DNA of 64,000 nt from JAAFHB01 sp038236995 (GCA_038236995.1 JBBRZE010000016.1:7552-71551), one strand, 5' to 3'; positions 18,191 through 27,421 are shown, counted from the first letter of the stretch. The notes: a model not told the origin generated them from the sequence alone. Numbers and translations are program-made.

Positions 18191-19405
18191 ATGCGACGAC
18201 TCCTTTTTTTACTACCCGTTTTATTACTGATTGTCTCGTGTTCCAGCCAACCGGAGATCGCTCAATGGCGGGGACCAAATCGTGATGGCCACTATCCCGA
18301 CAAAGAGTTATTAAAACAATGGCCGGCTGAAGGCCTCAAACTCTTGTGGGCCAGCGATTCGGTAGGTGACGGTTATGGATCACCCGTAATTACGAAGGAT
18401 GCGCTGTTTATCACAGGAGCAATCGATAGTACGGCTTATCTTTATTCGTTCGATCTGAAAGGAAACCTCCGCTGGAAAGTTGCATATGGTCCCGAATGGG
18501 CAACCAATTTCCCCGGTTCAAGATCTGCACCCACAGTTGTTGACGATCTGGTTTATGTCGTGTCAGGTAAGGGTGAAATGGCATGCATCAATCGTAAAGA
18601 TGGCAGCAAGGTATGGTCTGTCAATCTGTTCACAGATCTTCACGGGAAGAATACAATCTTTGGTTATTCTGAAGGATTACTTGTAAAAGATCCGATGATT
18701 TATTGCACCCCGGGTGGTGCCGATACCAATGTGGTCGCATTAAACCGGTTCACAGGAAAGATGATCTGGAAATCAAAAGGAGTAGGTCAGATTTCCGCCT
18801 TCTGTTCCCCGCGAATCATTCAACGTGGAAAACACAATATCCTGCTGACCTTTTCGGAGCTCTCGATGTTGGGAATTGATGCAGACGATGGGAAACTACT
18901 ATTCTCACACAAACAGGATACGCTGGGCAATGTCCATTCAAACGCACCGATCTTCGACAAAGGATTCCTCTATTATGTTGCAGGTGATGGTAACCGTACG
19001 GTCAAACTCAAACTCGATGACGATGGCGAAAGCATTACAGAGGTGTGGCGCAGTAAGCCTTTCGACAACATCATGGGTGGTGTTGTTCAGCTTGATAACC
19101 GGTTGATTGCCACCGGACACCGCAAACAGGAATTGATGTCACTTGATATGGAGAGCGGCAAGGTAACGCATCAACTTAAGATTGGCCGTGGTGCCACTAT
19201 TTATGCCGATGGGATGATTTATCTCTATGATGAAAAGGGGAATTTCCACCTTGTCGATCCTGCGGGCGGAGGACTAAAAGAGGTAAGCACTTTTAAGGTA
19301 ACCAGGGGAACAAAAGAACACTTCTCGCATCCGGTAATTGGGAATGGTGTGCTTTATATTCGTCATGGAAAGAGTTTGATGGCCTATGATATTAAGAAGA
19401 GTTGA
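18191..19405 (+). CDS. PQQ-type beta-propeller lipoprotein
   Basis: 404 residues. A signal with a VSCSS lipobox leads into QWRGPNRDGHYPDKELLKQW, the typical opening of PQQ-like (WD40-fold) outer-membrane proteins. Blades are visible as repeats of the kind GYGSPVI, YLYSFDLKGNLRWKV, MACINRKDGSKVWSVNL, and VALNRFTGKMIWKSKG. No PQQ-binding or dehydrogenase residues can be pinned down, so an enzymatic role is unlikely to be inferable. It may bind a ligand or scaffold partners on the periplasmic side. Confidence 0.85.
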   Translation: MRRLLFLLPVLLLIVSCSSQPEIAQWRGPNRDGHYPDKELLKQWPAEGLKLLWASDSVGDGYGSPVITKDALFITGAIDSTAYLYSFDLKGNLRWKVAYGPEWATNFPGSRSAPTVVDDLVYVVSGKGEMACINRKDGSKVWSVNLFTDLHGKNTIFGYSEGLLVKDPMIYCTPGGADTNVVALNRFTGKMIWKSKGVGQISAFCSPRIIQRGKHNILLTFSELSMLGIDADDGKLLFSHKQDTLGNVHSNAPIFDKGFLYYVAGDGNRTVKLKLDDDGESITEVWRSKPFDNIMGGVVQLDNRLIATGHRKQELMSLDMESGKVTHQLKIGRGATIYADGMIYLYDEKGNFHLVDPAGGGLKEVSTFKVTRGTKEHFSHPVIGNGVLYIRHGKSLMAYDIKKS

Positions 19406-19434
19406 ATCTTCCATTCATCCAACTCAAAATACCG

Positions 19435-19455
19435 TTTCAAGGGTTTGCAACCACT
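19435..19455. repeat. Dispersed repeat, copy 1
   Basis: A 21-base string (core AAGGGTTTGCAACCACT) recurs exactly at 20186-20206. It has imperfect dyad symmetry around TTGCAA and lies between the convergent ends of the propeller and acetyltransferase genes. Confidence 0.6.
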
Positions 19456-19468
19456 TGAAGGGTGGATT

Positions 19469-19924
19469 TCAATCCTTCATCCACTCAAACACCCTGTAAT
19501 GTTCGCCATTCATCCCCAGGCGTGCATAAACTTCACGTGCTCCTTTATTTGACTCATCTACATAAAGCCGGATCCCTTTCAGTGATTCGTCAGCCGCAAC
19601 AAGCGCTTTAATATGATCGTAAAGCGTACAATAAATTCCAAGCTTACGAAACTTCCGGTCGACAAAAACAGATTGAATCCAAAGGACTGTACCATTGCGC
19701 CAATCGCTCCATTCATAAGTTGTAAGTAACGAACCTGCAATTTCATGATCCACAATCGCCAGATAGTAGGCACCAAGGCGCTCGCTGTTCAAAACTGCTT
19801 CAACCCCTTTTAAAACGGTAATACCATCGAGCCTGAAATGTTCGGTTTCCCATGCCATCTCAACCTGAAATTGTGCAATCTGATCACGGTCGGTAAGTTT
19901 GGCTTTACGAATCTCAATTTGCAT
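19469..19924 (-). CDS. GNAT acetyltransferase
   Basis: 151 residues from the ATG at 19924. A start further upstream (19951) is rejected since a TATTTTTG promoter element lies at 19947-19940 on the minus strand. The fold is clear: IRKAKLTDRDQIAQFQVEMA, YYLAIVDHEIAGSLL, WIQSVFVDRKFRKLGIYCTLYDHI (acetyl-CoA P-loop variant R-K-L-G), and the final LYVDESNKGAREVYARLGM. The substrate is unknown. Confidence 0.86.
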   Translation of the reverse strand: MQIEIRKAKLTDRDQIAQFQVEMAWETEHFRLDGITVLKGVEAVLNSERLGAYYLAIVDHEIAGSLLTTYEWSDWRNGTVLWIQSVFVDRKFRKLGIYCTLYDHIKALVAADESLKGIRLYVDESNKGAREVYARLGMNGEHYRVFEWMKD

Positions 19925-20079
19925 AAGTCTATTTTTTATCAAAAATAACATTTCAATATCAGAAGACCATCTAATTTTAACAGGTTAATGAATCAAATCG
20001 ACAATTTGTTCTCCGGATCATAGATCAGTAGCCAATCTATGATCCTTTCCAGATGCGCCAATTCCACCCGCAACACTTA

Positions 20080-20119
20080 TACCCCGGGTTACGCTCACTA
20101 AGATCGCACACCCGGGGTT
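20080..20119. repeat. Inverted repeat in a 313-base gap
   Basis: ACCCCGGGT at 20081-20089 pairs with ACCCGGGGT at 20110-20118 across a 20-base loop, like a dispersed intergenic palindrome. The rest of 19925-20237 shows no gene. Confidence 0.45.
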
Positions 20120-20185
20120 ATTAATATCTTCCACCCTAACAGGGTTTTGATTACTGATAAAAAAGTTGTTTTCAATCAAACACCA

Positions 20186-20206
20186 TTTCAAGGGTTTGCA
20201 ACCACT
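20186..20206. repeat. Dispersed repeat, copy 2
   Basis: Exact second copy of the 21-base string at 19435-19455. It lies just downstream of the tryptophanase-family stop codon. Confidence 0.6.
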
Positions 20207-20237
20207 GAAGAGTGAATATCATTGCTCCTTCTCCTTC

Positions 20238-21704
20238 CTACAGACTCTCTCCAAAATCAGCGCGGAACTTGGCAACAAGGTTATCAACCCAGTTACCAAT
20301 CGGTTTAAGTTTACCGACAAAGAAGCGGAGTACGGGTGGTTCTTCGATCCATTCGAGGCCGCCAATCAATTCGCGGTTATCGAAAAGCCATTTGATACGA
20401 TCCTCAGCATATTTGATTTGAGATAAGGTAAACACCCTGCGGGGAAAAGCAAGGCGAAGCAATTCCACATCGGCCAGAATATCGTCACCATTTTCGTCAC
20501 GGACACTCGAAATGGTACCACGCTCCATACCACGGATACCCGAAGCAACGTACAAGGCAGCAGCAAGGGCTCCGGCCGGATATTGTGTTTGCGGAACATG
20601 AGGTATAAATTCACCTGCGTTCAGGTGGCAGCCCAATCCTCCGGCAGGCGTAATAACGGGTATTCCCTCTTTATCAAGTGCATCTACAAGGTATTTGATA
20701 AAAGTGGGTGAATGGCTGATTACATTGAAATCCAATGTCTCATAAAGTCCAACCGCCATCGCCTCGATCTCACGCACGCTCATGCCGCCATAAGTAAGAA
20801 ATCCTTCGTAAAGCGGGACCCAGTCACGCATCTGCATATAGATATCGTGGTTATTCGTGCAGATACCTCCACCGCGTGTGCAGCTTACTTTGCGTCCCGA
20901 GAAGTAAGAGAAATCGGTATAGCTTAGCATCTCGTGCAGAATATCCACAATTGGTTTGTTCAGATAACCCTCTTCACGGATCTTGATAAAGTAAAGGTTC
21001 TCATTAATCAAACTGGTATCCATCAATAACATGATCTTATGTGCCCTTGCAATTGTCGAAACCTCGCGCAGGTTCGCCATCGAGAATGGCTGACCACCGA
21101 TCAGGTTTGTTCCTGCCTCAAAACGGATGTATGCCACATTTTCAGCACCCCATTTTTCGATCACTTTGTTTAGCTTTGGAATATCCATATTCCCTTTAAA
21201 CGGGAAAACACTTTTGGTTTTCAGCGCTTCGTCGGTATAAATCTCTTCAACAGCGCTGCCCATCATTTCGATGTGCGCTTTGGTGGTTGTGAAATGGTAA
21301 TTCATCGGAACAACTGTTCCCGGTTTGCAAAAGGTCTTTGCAATAATGTGTTCTGCCGCACGGCCTTGGTGAACCGGGAGAAAGTACTGCTGATTAAATA
21401 CCTCTTTGATCGCCTTCTCGAGTTTGTAATAACTTGCCGATCCTGCATACGAATCGTCGGCTACACTCATAGCTGCCACCTGGTTATCGCTCATCGCGTT
21501 TGTGCCCGAATCGGTCAGCATATCGAGGAAGACATCCTTATTCTGAAGCAGGAAGGTATTAAAACCAGCGCCAAAGATCGATTCCTTGCGCTCTTCGATC
21601 GGTAGAAGGTTTAGTTTCTGGACCACCCGCACTTTGTGCATTTCGAGTGGGGTTGTTTCACCGCTGTAAAACTTTACTGTTTTTAGTTGTTCGAAATTCT
21701 CCAT
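20238..21704 (-). CDS. tnaA: Tryptophanase-family beta-eliminating lyase
   Basis: 488 residues from the ATG at 21704 (MENFEQLKTVKF); an upstream start at 21788 is less likely. It is a PLP fold-type I enzyme of the tryptophanase/tyrosine phenol-lyase family: VHQGRAAEHII, IRFEAGTNLIGGQPFSM, LMDTSLINENLYFI, and the PLP Lys272 in YFSGRKVSCTRGGGI. Classical tryptophanases have SAKKDAMVPMGG there, so this belongs to a divergent branch. It cleaves an aromatic amino acid, most likely tryptophan to indole, pyruvate and ammonia. No tnaC-like leader or transporter is adjacent. Confidence 0.85.
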   Translation of the reverse strand: MENFEQLKTVKFYSGETTPLEMHKVRVVQKLNLLPIEERKESIFGAGFNTFLLQNKDVFLDMLTDSGTNAMSDNQVAAMSVADDSYAGSASYYKLEKAIKEVFNQQYFLPVHQGRAAEHIIAKTFCKPGTVVPMNYHFTTTKAHIEMMGSAVEEIYTDEALKTKSVFPFKGNMDIPKLNKVIEKWGAENVAYIRFEAGTNLIGGQPFSMANLREVSTIARAHKIMLLMDTSLINENLYFIKIREEGYLNKPIVDILHEMLSYTDFSYFSGRKVSCTRGGGICTNNHDIYMQMRDWVPLYEGFLTYGGMSVREIEAMAVGLYETLDFNVISHSPTFIKYLVDALDKEGIPVITPAGGLGCHLNAGEFIPHVPQTQYPAGALAAALYVASGIRGMERGTISSVRDENGDDILADVELLRLAFPRRVFTLSQIKYAEDRIKWLFDNRELIGGLEWIEEPPVLRFFVGKLKPIGNWVDNLVAKFRADFGESL

Positions 21705-22089
21705 GGTTAAATCTGATTTGTTCGTTTTTGCAATTATTTGGACCGACCGTGCGTAAAAATCCCAACGATGATTAATTTTTGGAATCATTCATAAATTGGT
21801 TTACGGCGGTGCGATTTTACAAATAAATAATCTGTAATCAAAACAACTTATAAAAGTTTTAATCTGTAAGCATTAAATTAGAATCTGTATAAATTTGATA
21901 TCTCTTTAACGCTGTTTGAGAATTAATCTGCATGGTAAAAAAGATTAGAACTTTCGTAACCGTTAAACGGATAAATTCACATTAATTGCAAAATTACTTC
22001 TCTCCTTTTTCTGAAAGTTGACATGATAAATATCCATCCCTTTAGCTTAATGTTTTGCATTATCTTTCCACCTTGAAAATCGGCAATCT
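21705..22089. other. Intergenic region, divergent promoters expected
   Basis: 385 bases between the divergent tryptophanase-family and EamA genes. It is AT-rich with no open frame or hairpin I would call; both promoters should lie here but no TAnnTTTG match stands out. Confidence 0.4.
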
Positions 22090-22998
22090 ATGATCTGGGA
22101 AAAAAGGTGGTTTCAATTTACAATTTTGATGATATTAGCCTTTATATGGGGTAGTTCATTTATATTAATGAAGATCGGACTGAAGAGTTTCAGCCCGGAA
22201 CAATCGGGCGCCTTACGCATCCTTTTTGCATCACTGGTGTTACTCCCTATTTCGCTGAAGCAGATCAAGAAACTTCAGCAAAATGACCTGAAAAGCCTGC
22301 TGATTGTTGGTTTTATCGGTAGCTTTTTCCCCGCTTTCCTGTTCATGAAAGCAGAAACCCGCCTCGACAGTTCAATGGCTGGGATGCTCAATTCCCTTAC
22401 ACCGGTATTCACACTGATTGTAGGCTTTCTATTTCATAAGACAACATTCAGGTGGTTACAGGTTGTCGGTCTGTCACTTGGATTGGGAGTAGCAATCGGT
22501 CTTATTCTTGCAGCCGATGGTTACCATTTTGGTACTTTTAACAACTATGCATTGTTTATTGTACTGGCAACAATTTTTTACGCCTTCAGTATCAATCAAA
22601 TCAAATCGCATTTGCAACATCTCACAGGTGTGCAGGTTACCTCACTCTCCTTCCTGTTTATTGGACCTGAAGCACTGATATATTTACTCACCACGAATTT
22701 TACCCCTGTAATTGCAAATTCCGAATGGCCTTTTCATTTGACGGCCTTAGCCACACTTGGTATACTCGGCACTGCTTTAGCCATGCTCCTGATGAACAGC
22801 CTGATTCGTCACTCGTCAGCAGTAATAGCTTCATCGGTCACCTATGTAATTCCAATCTTTGCAATTGGTTGGGGACTGCTCTACAATGAAAAAGTGACGA
22901 TGCTTCACCTTGGTTGCATGGCCCTTATTTTAACGGGTGTTTACCTGATTAACCGGAAGCCTGGAAATTTATCCGCCGAGGTCAGACCGGAAGTTTAA
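22090..22998 (+). CDS. EamA/DMT-family transporter
   Basis: 302 residues with ten hydrophobic segments arranged as two EamA repeats. Repeat 1 starts MILAFIWGSSFILMKIGL and includes the GFIGSFFPAFLFMKAETRLDSSMAGMLNSLTPVFT core. Repeat 2 shows ALATLGILGTALAMLLMNSLI and SSVTYVIPIFAIGWG. Members export or import amino acids, nucleotides or similar metabolites; the substrate is unknown. It faces away from the tryptophanase-family gene, so an aromatic amino acid link is possible but only positional. Confidence 0.88.
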   Translation: MIWEKRWFQFTILMILAFIWGSSFILMKIGLKSFSPEQSGALRILFASLVLLPISLKQIKKLQQNDLKSLLIVGFIGSFFPAFLFMKAETRLDSSMAGMLNSLTPVFTLIVGFLFHKTTFRWLQVVGLSLGLGVAIGLILAADGYHFGTFNNYALFIVLATIFYAFSINQIKSHLQHLTGVQVTSLSFLFIGPEALIYLLTTNFTPVIANSEWPFHLTALATLGILGTALAMLLMNSLIRHSSAVIASSVTYVIPIFAIGWGLLYNEKVTMLHLGCMALILTGVYLINRKPGNLSAEVRPEV

Positions 22999-23249
22999 AT
23001 TATTATACTCCTTGTGTTACTTATTCAAGTAAAGATACAGTGCACCAAAAAATTGGCTAAAAATCAATCCGCTATGAAAAGAAGGTGCAGCGTACTCCTG
23101 GCATACGATTTAAAACCAATTCCTTTTAGTTTAACGGCACTCAGTTTGGAGGGTAAAACAACATCATTTTGTTGGAGCAAAATTATCACAGGTGGAACGT
23201 ATCGCAGCAAATCAATTTCTGACCAAGCAAGTGAAGTAAACAGCACGAA

Positions 23250-23576
23250 TTTTCAGTTAGGCATGTCCGGTTGTCCGGATAACCCGTTGCAGTTCTGTTC
23301 TCGGTAAAACGGTGGTGCGGACGGCTATTACATTTTCACTTTAGTATGTCCGGTTGTCCGGATAACCCGTTGCAATTCTGTTTTCGGCAAAACTGTGGTG
23401 CGGACAGCTATTACATTTTCGCTTTGGCATGTCCGGTTATCCGGATAACCCGTTGCAATTCTGTTTTCAGTAAAACGGTAGTGCGGACGGCTGTTACATT
23501 TTCACTTTGGCATGTCCGGTTGTCCAGATAACCCGTTGCAATTCTGTTCTCGGTAAAACGGTGGTGCGGACGGCAA
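23250..23576. repeat. Tandem repeat array, four units of 83 bp
   Basis: Units begin with the ATGTCCGGTT core at about 23261, 23344, 23427 and 23510, exactly 83 bases apart; the last is partial. Each unit holds GGTTrTCCGGATAACC, a 16-base palindrome that is perfect in unit 3, wobble-paired in units 1 and 2, and mismatched in unit 4, followed by CGTTGCArTTCTGTT and a GTGCGGACGGC end. The 83-base period is not a multiple of three, so the array is not coding. The flanks 22999-23249 and 23577-23673 show no convincing gene. Confidence 0.9.
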
Positions 23577-23673
23577 CTATTTTTCACCTGGACACGAACA
23601 GCGGTGTGGAGAATAAACAAATTTACCAAAGAATGTTGAATTTTATTTACATTTACGATTCAAACCAGACGCC

Positions 23674-24954
23674 ATGGCACACCGTACGCTCAAAACGTCC
23701 TATTCCGACCTTGTCGACCGGCTCAATCGGTTTCCTCAGGGAGCACCACCTTCAGAACTGCTCAATAAAATTTTGAAAGTGTTATTTAGTGAGCAGGAAG
23801 CGCAACTGGTTTCACTATTGCCCATCAAACCTTTTACTGCCGAAAAGGCAAGCATTATCTGGAAACTGGATCTTACCACTACGCGTAAGATCCTCGACAC
23901 ATTGGCCGACCGTGCCTTGCTTGTCGACATGGAACAAAACGGTGTGCAGGAATATGCACTGCCACCACCAATGGCCGGTTTCTTTGAGTTCTCGATGATG
24001 CGTGTGCGCAACGACATTGACCAAAAAGCGCTCGCCGAACTCTTTTATCAATACCTTAATGTAGAAGAAGGTTTTATTCGTGAGCTTTTTACGAGAGGAA
24101 AAACACAACTTGGAAGGGTTTTCGTAAACGAACATGCGTTATCAACCGAGAATGTTTTGCACGTACTTGATTACGAACGAGCCACTGAAATCATCGAAAC
24201 TGCCTCCCACATTGGCGTTGGAACGTGCTATTGCAGGCACAAGATGGAGCACCTTGGAAAAGCCTGCGATGCACCCAGGGATATCTGCATGACGTTTAAT
24301 ACCACGGCTGCCTCACTGACGAAACACGGTCATGCCCGAAAGATTGATAAAGCTGAATGCCTTGATCTGCTGCAACAGGCTTACGATCATAACCTCGTAC
24401 AATTTGGAGAGAATGTGCGCGAAGAGGTCAATTTTATCTGTAATTGTTGCGGATGCTGCTGCGAAGCGATGATTGCAGCCCGGCGTTTTGCCATCTTAAA
24501 TCCCGTTCATACCACTAATTTCATCCCGGTGATTATTGATGAGCAATGCAATGGCTGCGGAAAATGCGTAAACGTATGTCCGGTAGAAGCAATGACACTT
24601 GTCTCCGCCAACGATCCACATCACCCGAACCGCAAAAAAGCGGTGCTTAACGAAGAACGTTGTCTTGGATGTGGTGTATGCGTCAGAAGTTGTCTGGTAA
24701 AAAGCATTCTCTTAAAATCGCGGACCAAAAGGGTTCTGACGCCATTGAATGGTGTACACAAAGCGGTTATGATGGCCATCGAACGGGGCAATCTGCAACA
24801 CCTGATCTTCGATAACAGGGTTTTATTTAGTCACCGGGCACTTGCAGCAGTATTGGGAGTACTGCTTAAACTTCCTCCCATCAAACAAGCTGTCGCCAGC
24901 CAGCAGATTAAATCACGCTTTTTCGAAAAGATGATCCAAAGGGTGAAGATATAA
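23674..24954 (+). CDS. Cys-rich 4Fe-4S ferredoxin-type protein with winged-helix-like N-terminus
   Basis: 426 residues. Residues ~25-105 look like a winged helix (FTAEKASIIWKLDLTTTRKILDTLADRALL). A Cys-rich middle follows (IGVGTCYCRHKMEHLGKACD, then FICNCCGCCCEAM), and two ferredoxin-type 4Fe-4S motifs, CNGCGKCVNVCPVEAM and CLGCGVCVRSCLVKSI. It is soluble and probably an electron carrier or redox subunit. The CNCCGCCC run is unusual. No partner enzyme is adjacent; the 83-bp repeat array is upstream. The exact function is unknown. Confidence 0.82.
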   Translation: MAHRTLKTSYSDLVDRLNRFPQGAPPSELLNKILKVLFSEQEAQLVSLLPIKPFTAEKASIIWKLDLTTTRKILDTLADRALLVDMEQNGVQEYALPPPMAGFFEFSMMRVRNDIDQKALAELFYQYLNVEEGFIRELFTRGKTQLGRVFVNEHALSTENVLHVLDYERATEIIETASHIGVGTCYCRHKMEHLGKACDAPRDICMTFNTTAASLTKHGHARKIDKAECLDLLQQAYDHNLVQFGENVREEVNFICNCCGCCCEAMIAARRFAILNPVHTTNFIPVIIDEQCNGCGKCVNVCPVEAMTLVSANDPHHPNRKKAVLNEERCLGCGVCVRSCLVKSILLKSRTKRVLTPLNGVHKAVMMAIERGNLQHLIFDNRVLFSHRALAAVLGVLLKLPPIKQAVASQQIKSRFFEKMIQRVKI

Positions 24955-24989
24955 AGGAAAAAGGTTAAGGGATAAAGGCTAAGGGTTAA

Positions 24990-25040
24990 AATAGAAAGGT
25001 TAAAGCATCATAGAAATAATGACACTTTAACCTTTCTATT
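24990..25040. terminator. Long hairpin between convergent genes
   Basis: A perfect 16-base stem (AATAGAAAGGTTAAAG and its complement) spans a 19-base loop between the ferredoxin-type gene and the DUF1080 gene. Confidence 0.65.
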
Positions 25041-25059
25041 ATAACCTATATTCTTTCTA

Positions 25060-25797
25060 CTATAATTCGCGGATCTTGATATTGCGGAACCAGATTGGGT
25101 ATCCATGATCCTGAAGACCGATATAACCTTCTTTGGCAATTCCTTCAGTAAAACCCGGGAATGTTTTGAATTTGCTCTTGGCAACAAGTGCATCCCACTC
25201 GGGTGTCCACAAAGTATACGAAAGAACCTTAACCCCGTTCTGGGTATGAGTAACCACACCGTCTTTTACTTTGATCACGATTGTATTCCATGAACCGGAA
25301 GGTTTTACCGTTTTAGGATCAGCGGCAATCATATCGTAGAGTGACCCTGCAAGATGGCTGTCGATTTTATTGTCCGAAGCATCCACATTGTCAAGTACCT
25401 GAACTTCGGGAGCTGCATAGTAAATTGGTTTACCTGGCACTTCGCGAACATTAAAGAAAATTCCTGAATTACCGGCTTTGCCTGCATTCCAGTCAACTGA
25501 AAGCTCAAAGTTTTTAAATTTCTTTGTTGCGAAAAGGATATCGCCATCAGCACCCTGACCTGGCTTCTTACCTTCGCCTGTAAATACGTTCATTGCATCC
25601 TGGTCAATCTTCCAGTTTTTAGGCATCGCTGTACCGTTGCATTGTCTCCATCCGTCGAAGTTCTTGCCATTAAACAGCAGTGACCAGCCATCTTTCTTCT
25701 CCTTCTTCGAAAGTTTGTTCAACTCCTGTGCAAACGAAGGAAGTGCAATCAACATTGCAGCAGCCAATGATAAAGTCAAAAAAATATTCTTTCTCAT
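25060..25797 (-). CDS. DUF1080 (3-keto-disaccharide hydrolase-like) secreted protein
   Basis: 245 residues. A Sec signal peptide ends near PSFAQE. The rest is a concanavalin-type DUF1080 domain: DGWSLLFNGKNFDGWRQCNG, NWKIDQDAMNVF, KFKNFELSVDWNAGKAGNSGIFFNV, YAAPEVQVLDN, and FRNIKIREL at the end. Some members hydrolyse 3-keto-glycosides; whether this one does is not shown. It has a TATCTTTG element upstream and is a single-gene unit. Confidence 0.87.
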   Translation of the reverse strand: MRKNIFLTLSLAAAMLIALPSFAQELNKLSKKEKKDGWSLLFNGKNFDGWRQCNGTAMPKNWKIDQDAMNVFTGEGKKPGQGADGDILFATKKFKNFELSVDWNAGKAGNSGIFFNVREVPGKPIYYAAPEVQVLDNVDASDNKIDSHLAGSLYDMIAADPKTVKPSGSWNTIVIKVKDGVVTHTQNGVKVLSYTLWTPEWDALVAKSKFKTFPGFTEGIAKEGYIGLQDHGYPIWFRNIKIREL

Positions 25798-25861
25798 GAT
25801 TTAATTTTTAAACACCCACCGGGTGAAATTGATGATTATTGGAAATTTTAATAATTCACAC

Positions 25862-25869
25862 CAAAGATA
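25862..25869 (-). promoter_or_regulatory. -7 element for the DUF1080 gene
   Basis: TATCTTTG on the minus strand, a full match to the Bacteroidota -7 consensus, 65 bases before the start codon. No TTG at the right spacing was found. Confidence 0.45.
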
Positions 25870-26147
25870 ATTATTCAATGATAAATGAGTTGTTATAAAT
25901 TGTTAATTGTTAAGAATGTCATTTGATGCTTTTCCGGACACGTTAAAATAAATAACGCCGGATAATTGAATAAAGATAACCTCTCCTGATGTGTTATTAG
26001 CTTTTGTAAGGCAAGTGTCAAACATCCTTCCTTCTCCTTGATATTCGAACTGATGCAATGGATTGAAATTAAATTTAATCTTCATATTATCATGATTAAA
26101 ACATTTTCAAATTTGCCATATCACAATTTAATCAGACCAATATAGAT

Positions 26148-26271
26148 TTATTTGCACCATGGCACCTTATTATCACTATTGGAGCAATTCTGCTGAGGTT
26201 CGGAGGAAAAAAATCCCAAAATGAAGGGTGGAATTGGCGAAGGATTGAAGGAATTTAAAAAGGCAGTATAA
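26148..26271 (+). pseudogene. tatA: Frameshifted tatA relic
   Basis: One frame reads LIITIGAILLRFGGKK; after a frame change it continues as NPKMKGGIGEGLKEFKKAV and stops at 26269-26271. Together these make a TatA-type protein: one membrane helix, the FGGKK hinge, and the amphipathic helix ending EFKKA. The break lies at the A7 run (26207-26213). No start codon fits the first frame. In 25870-26147 I see no gene. Confidence 0.6.
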
Positions 26272-26398
26272 GATGAAGATGAAAAGCCTTACGAGGAGGT
26301 TCCAAGGTCAATTCCAAGCCCAAATAACAAAAGAAACCTTTGAAGGAGTTGATTTTTTTGCCTTATTTGCAGATCCTTACGAAACAATTACATCACTT

Positions 26399-27421
26399 AT
26401 GCGAAAAGGTCTTCAAATCATCGTAATCATCTTGTTCAGCAGTTGTATCACGCCGCAAAAACCTGCGGTTGACAGCGTGATCCGGATATCAAATGGCACA
26501 ATCGAAATTGGTCTGCTGCCCGACGTTGGAGGTCGGTTGGTAAGGGTATCACTTGCCGGAAAAGAAAATATTATTCAATCTGATTCTGCACTTTGGAACG
26601 AACCACCCGGCAGACGTCCTTCTCTCGATCCTTCAAAACCATTTAAATCTTATAATGGATCAATTAACTGGGTGAATCCGCAGAGCGAATGGTGGGTGAA
26701 GCAGGATTCATTCCCCGATCTGAAAGCGAAACGGTCGCCCTGGCCTCCTGATCCATATCTCACTTTTTCGAAGTATAAAATTACGGATCAAAAAGCCGGC
26801 GAAATTACGATGATCAGTCCCGAAAGTCCATACACACATGTTCAGTTTACCAAAACTTACCGTATCGAAGGGAATAAAGTGTTCCTTACAACAAGTGCCC
26901 GCAATTGCAGCAACGATACTGTCAGCTGGGGTCTTTGGTTCAACACAAGGATGAATGGATGGGACCAGGTATTTGTTCCTGCCGATTCAGCAGACCTTAT
27001 CAAAAGTACAGATCCCCGCATATCGCCTGAAAAACCAGCCCTGCTTTGGGAAAATGGGTGCTACAGTTACAACACGCCATTGAACGATTCGGCACTTAAA
27101 GTCTTCAAAGGAAAATCATTCTTTTCGCCCGTCTCCATACCTGTGATTGCCGGATTTAAAGCAAATCAATGGCTCATCATCCGAAGCGAAATAATTGACA
27201 AATCGGCTATTCATCCCGAACAGGCACGCGTTGAACTATATATCGAAAACTCTGACAAACGGAACGAAGACCTTCAGGAACTTGAAATGCAGTTTGCCTA
27301 CGAGAAGATTGCTCCCGGTGGTTCGATAACTGCCTCTCAAATATGGGAAGTAATACCAGGAACCGGATTAACAACCAAAGATGAGCTTGGTAAGGAGCTG
27401 ATGAATTACCTGGGAATTTGA
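26399..27421 (+). CDS. DUF4380-like lipoprotein
   Basis: 340 residues from the ATG at 26399, which opens a proper lipoprotein signal (MRKGLQIIVIILFSSC). A longer frame from 26273 would put 42 polar residues before it. The mature part is a beta-sandwich similar to galactose mutarotase-type folds: NGTIEIGLLPDVGGRLVRVSL, KTYRIEGNKVFLTTSARNCS, VSWGLWFNTRM, and PGGSITASQIWEVIPG. DUF4380 is my best guess. Substrate and role are unknown. It follows the tatA relic. Confidence 0.75.
   Translation: MRKGLQIIVIILFSSCITPQKPAVDSVIRISNGTIEIGLLPDVGGRLVRVSLAGKENIIQSDSALWNEPPGRRPSLDPSKPFKSYNGSINWVNPQSEWWVKQDSFPDLKAKRSPWPPDPYLTFSKYKITDQKAGEITMISPESPYTHVQFTKTYRIEGNKVFLTTSARNCSNDTVSWGLWFNTRMNGWDQVFVPADSADLIKSTDPRISPEKPALLWENGCYSYNTPLNDSALKVFKGKSFFSPVSIPVIAGFKANQWLIIRSEIIDKSAIHPEQARVELYIENSDKRNEDLQELEMQFAYEKIAPGGSITASQIWEVIPGTGLTTKDELGKELMNYLGI

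Noticed and set aside
23250..23576. CRISPR array
   Set aside because: The whole 83-base unit is repeated; there are no unique spacers and no cas genes.
23014..23776. Several frames across the 83-bp repeat array
   Set aside because: The period is not a multiple of three, so the frames shift from unit to unit; they are chance products of the repeat.
25903..26085. 60-codon minus-strand frame
   Set aside because: No signal, motif or neighbour support; AT-rich gap.
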